This document shows positions 5,796 to 7,062 of a DNA stretch of 7,062 nucleotides, piece by piece. Origin of the DNA: Bacillota bacterium (GTDB taxonomy: Bacteria; Bacillota; Clostridia; Lachnospirales; Lachnospiraceae). The stretch covers positions 1-7,062 of the forward strand of contig JAGFXQ010000174.1 of the NCBI GenBank assembly GCA_017861355.1. Direction: 5' to 3'. Position numbers and translations under genes: made by a program. Position 1 is the stretch's first letter; every line of letters begins with the position of its first letter. The notes under the pieces were generated by a model. The model saw only the letters and a program-made list of their open reading frames with translations. It did no database searches and was not told where the DNA came from.

Positions 5796-5936
5796 TAACT
5801 ATTCAGGCCAGGCTCGTAAATCCTGTGGATTTTCTCGCTGTATTGGATTAATCCAATAGAAATATCAATAAACAGTCCTATGAAAGTAAACTTTCACGAT
5901 CTTCTTTATAAATATTTCTGCTGGCATGAATAGTTA
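5796..5936 (+). repeat. 141-bp foldback element with closing stem and internal hairpins
   Basis: The ends TAACTATTCAGGCCAG (5796-5811) and CTGGCATGAATAGTTA (5921-5936) are inverted copies matching at 15 of 16 positions. Inside are further hairpins: AAATCC/GGATTT (5818-5823/5827-5832, loop TGT); the perfect 18-bp palindrome at 5841-5858; and AGAAATAT/ATATTTCT (5858-5865/5912-5919) enclosing TGAAAG/CTTTCA (5881-5886/5891-5896, loop TAAA). The result is a closing stem around a multi-branched fold. It lies between a terminator and the next promoter, so it is outside the predicted transcripts on both sides. Most likely it is a non-autonomous repeat element (MITE/REP-like); a free-standing structured RNA is the alternative. 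No target-site duplication was found. Confidence 0.7.
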
Positions 5937-5964
5937 AAATCAAATTATATTCTTCTTGCAAAGA

Positions 5965-5993
5965 TTGACAGCTTGCGGATAGAATTCTATAAT
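5965..5993 (+). promoter_or_regulatory. Consensus sigma-A promoter of the MutS-like gene
   Basis: A perfect -35 TTGACA (5965-5970), a 17-bp spacer and a perfect -10 TATAAT (5988-5993). The predicted start near 6000 gives a leader of about 39 nt that contains AGGAG at 6026-6030, 8 nt before the ATG. Confidence 0.9.
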
Positions 5994-6038
5994 AACTCTA
6001 GTATTTTATGTTATTTAATTCAGACAGGAGCTTAAACC

Positions 6039-7062
6039 ATGGAATATATCTTAATTATAGTGGCAGTTATGGTTGTAATCGTGATATTGAGTAAAGTCAG
6101 CGAAGTGAAGAACCGAAAGCAGTTAAGATCACGATTGAAACGAGAATGGGGCGATACACCTGAAGAGGAATACTCCTCGGATAAGCTGGAGTATCTTAAG
6201 TCTTACTATCTATCTGTTCAGGATACACATCTCGATGTTGATGATATTACCTGGAATGATCTTGATATGGATGAGATCTATATGGAGATGAATAATACAC
6301 AGTCCTCCATCGGAGAAGAATATCTCTATTCCTTGCTTCGCAAGCCTTGCTTTTCGGAGGAGGAATTGAAGGAGCGCAACCGCCTGATGAAGTTCTTTGA
6401 TGAGAAGGAAGAAGCGCGACTTGATCTTCAGATGAGACTACACGAGATGGGTAAATTACGTAGTATCTCCGTCTATGAATATATTAATCGTCTGGAAGCT
6501 CAGGCCTCACAGAGTAATCTGATCCATTATCTGTTGGATCTGGGATTGCTTTCCTCGATTGCTTTAGTTTTTGTCATTCCGGGATTAGGTGGAATAGGAA
6601 TATTTGCTTTTGCGATTACAAATATCTTTCATTATTATTCCTGCAAGGCGAAGATAGAGAATTATATCACCGTATTTTCTTATCTGTTTCGTCTTCTGGA
6701 TAGTACAAAATCAATCCTTCACTTGGATATTCCGGAGCTTAGCCGGTATACTGACCGACTTCGCGAGGATCTGAAATATTTCAGTAAGATAAAACGAGGT
6801 TCATTTATTCTGGCTCCTAAGAGTGCCAATGGTAATATTCTGGATTCTATTTTGGATTATTTCCGGATGCTATTTCATTTGGATTTGATTAAATACAATT
6901 CCATGCTCAACTTCTTCAAGAAGAATCGTAAGGTACTGAATCGTATCTATGAAAATATAGGATATTTAGACAGTATGATCGCTGCTGCATCCTTCCGAAA
7001 GCAGATTGCTTATTATTGTGAGCCGGAGCTGACCAGATCGGAGAAGCCTTTTCTATCCGCTA
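6039..7062 (+). CDS. Membrane-anchored MutS-family protein, N-terminal part (runs off the window)
   Basis: An open frame of 341 codons with no stop before the window ends. The N-terminus is a single hydrophobic helix (EYILIIVAVMVVIVIL, residues 2-17) followed by basic residues. Then comes a block recalled from Clostridia MutS-related proteins: DDITWNDLDMDEIYMEMNNT (68-87) with SSIGEEYLYSLLR (89-101), comparable to the MutS core-lever region where the family has its NTQ/S-S-GxxxLxxxLxxP pattern. A charged helix (105-140) precedes a second hydrophobic stretch at about 164-200 (LLDLGLLSSIALVFVIPGLGGIGIF...), enough for one or two membrane spans, inside what should be the lever helices. Further helical sequence follows. 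The ABC-type ATPase domain expected at the C-terminus is beyond the window. Canonical MutS is cytosolic, so mismatch repair is not implied and the role is unknown. Start: ATG at 6039 with AGGAG 8 nt upstream. Family call rests on recalled motifs. Confidence 0.78.
   Translation, partial: MEYILIIVAVMVVIVILSKVSEVKNRKQLRSRLKREWGDTPEEEYSSDKLEYLKSYYLSVQDTHLDVDDITWNDLDMDEIYMEMNNTQSSIGEEYLYSLLRKPCFSEEELKERNRLMKFFDEKEEARLDLQMRLHEMGKLRSISVYEYINRLEAQASQSNLIHYLLDLGLLSSIALVFVIPGLGGIGIFAFAITNIFHYYSCKAKIENYITVFSYLFRLLDSTKSILHLDIPELSRYTDRLREDLKYFSKIKRGSFILAPKSANGNILDSILDYFRMLFHLDLIKYNSMLNFFKKNRKVLNRIYENIGYLDSMIAAASFRKQIAYYCEPELTRSEKPFLSA

Noticed and set aside
1..7062. CRISPR array, tRNA/rRNA genes, transposase or defence operon
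   Set aside because: No regularly spaced repeats, cloverleaf or rRNA-like sequence, and no coding region with such motifs were found on either strand.

Overview
The window looks like chromosomal DNA from a low-GC, endospore-forming Firmicute, most likely a Clostridia member near Lachnospiraceae. The reasons are an intact spoIVA, strong AGGAGG-type ribosome binding sites, consensus sigma-A promoters, AT-rich intergenic DNA, and a membrane-anchored MutS-like protein of a kind I associate with that family. The lineage is inferred from content, not from a search. All genes I can support are on the + strand.

Left part (1-2490): a run of enzyme genes. It opens with the C-terminal end of an inositol-monophosphatase-family protein. 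Next come a DHFR/RibD-C-like reductase (319-888) and a GrpB/UPF0157 protein (936-1526), with short gaps and no visible promoter or terminator between them, so the three may be one transcript. A 265-bp spacer then holds three consecutive hairpin-forming sequences and a probable regulated promoter. It leads to a flavin reductase-like, Cys-rich FMN-binding split-barrel protein (1792-2490).

Middle (2491-4386): the spacer before spoIVA is mostly a 209-bp imperfect inverted repeat (2548-2756), followed by a sigma-E-like promoter. spoIVA (2845-4323, 492 codons) has its ATPase motifs intact and ends at a clear intrinsic terminator. It encodes the ATPase that forms the basement layer of the spore coat.

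Right part (4387-7062): a perfect sigma-A promoter, preceded by phased TTGAC repeats, drives a roughly 165-nt AT-rich leader and a secreted cell-wall hydrolase with two SH3 domains and an NlpC/P60 domain (4637-5710). After its terminator lies a 141-bp element that can fold into a closed, multi-hairpin structure (5796-5936). Another perfect sigma-A promoter then precedes a MutS-like protein with membrane segments (6039 to the window end, incomplete).

The genes do not form one pathway. The window reads as several independent units, each with its own signals. The items most worth following are the non-coding palindromic elements: 2548-2756, 5796-5936 and 1604-1739. The first has a strand-biased pattern of G-U-compatible changes that fits a folded + strand RNA. 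No defence system, CRISPR array, tRNA, rRNA or transposase gene was seen.
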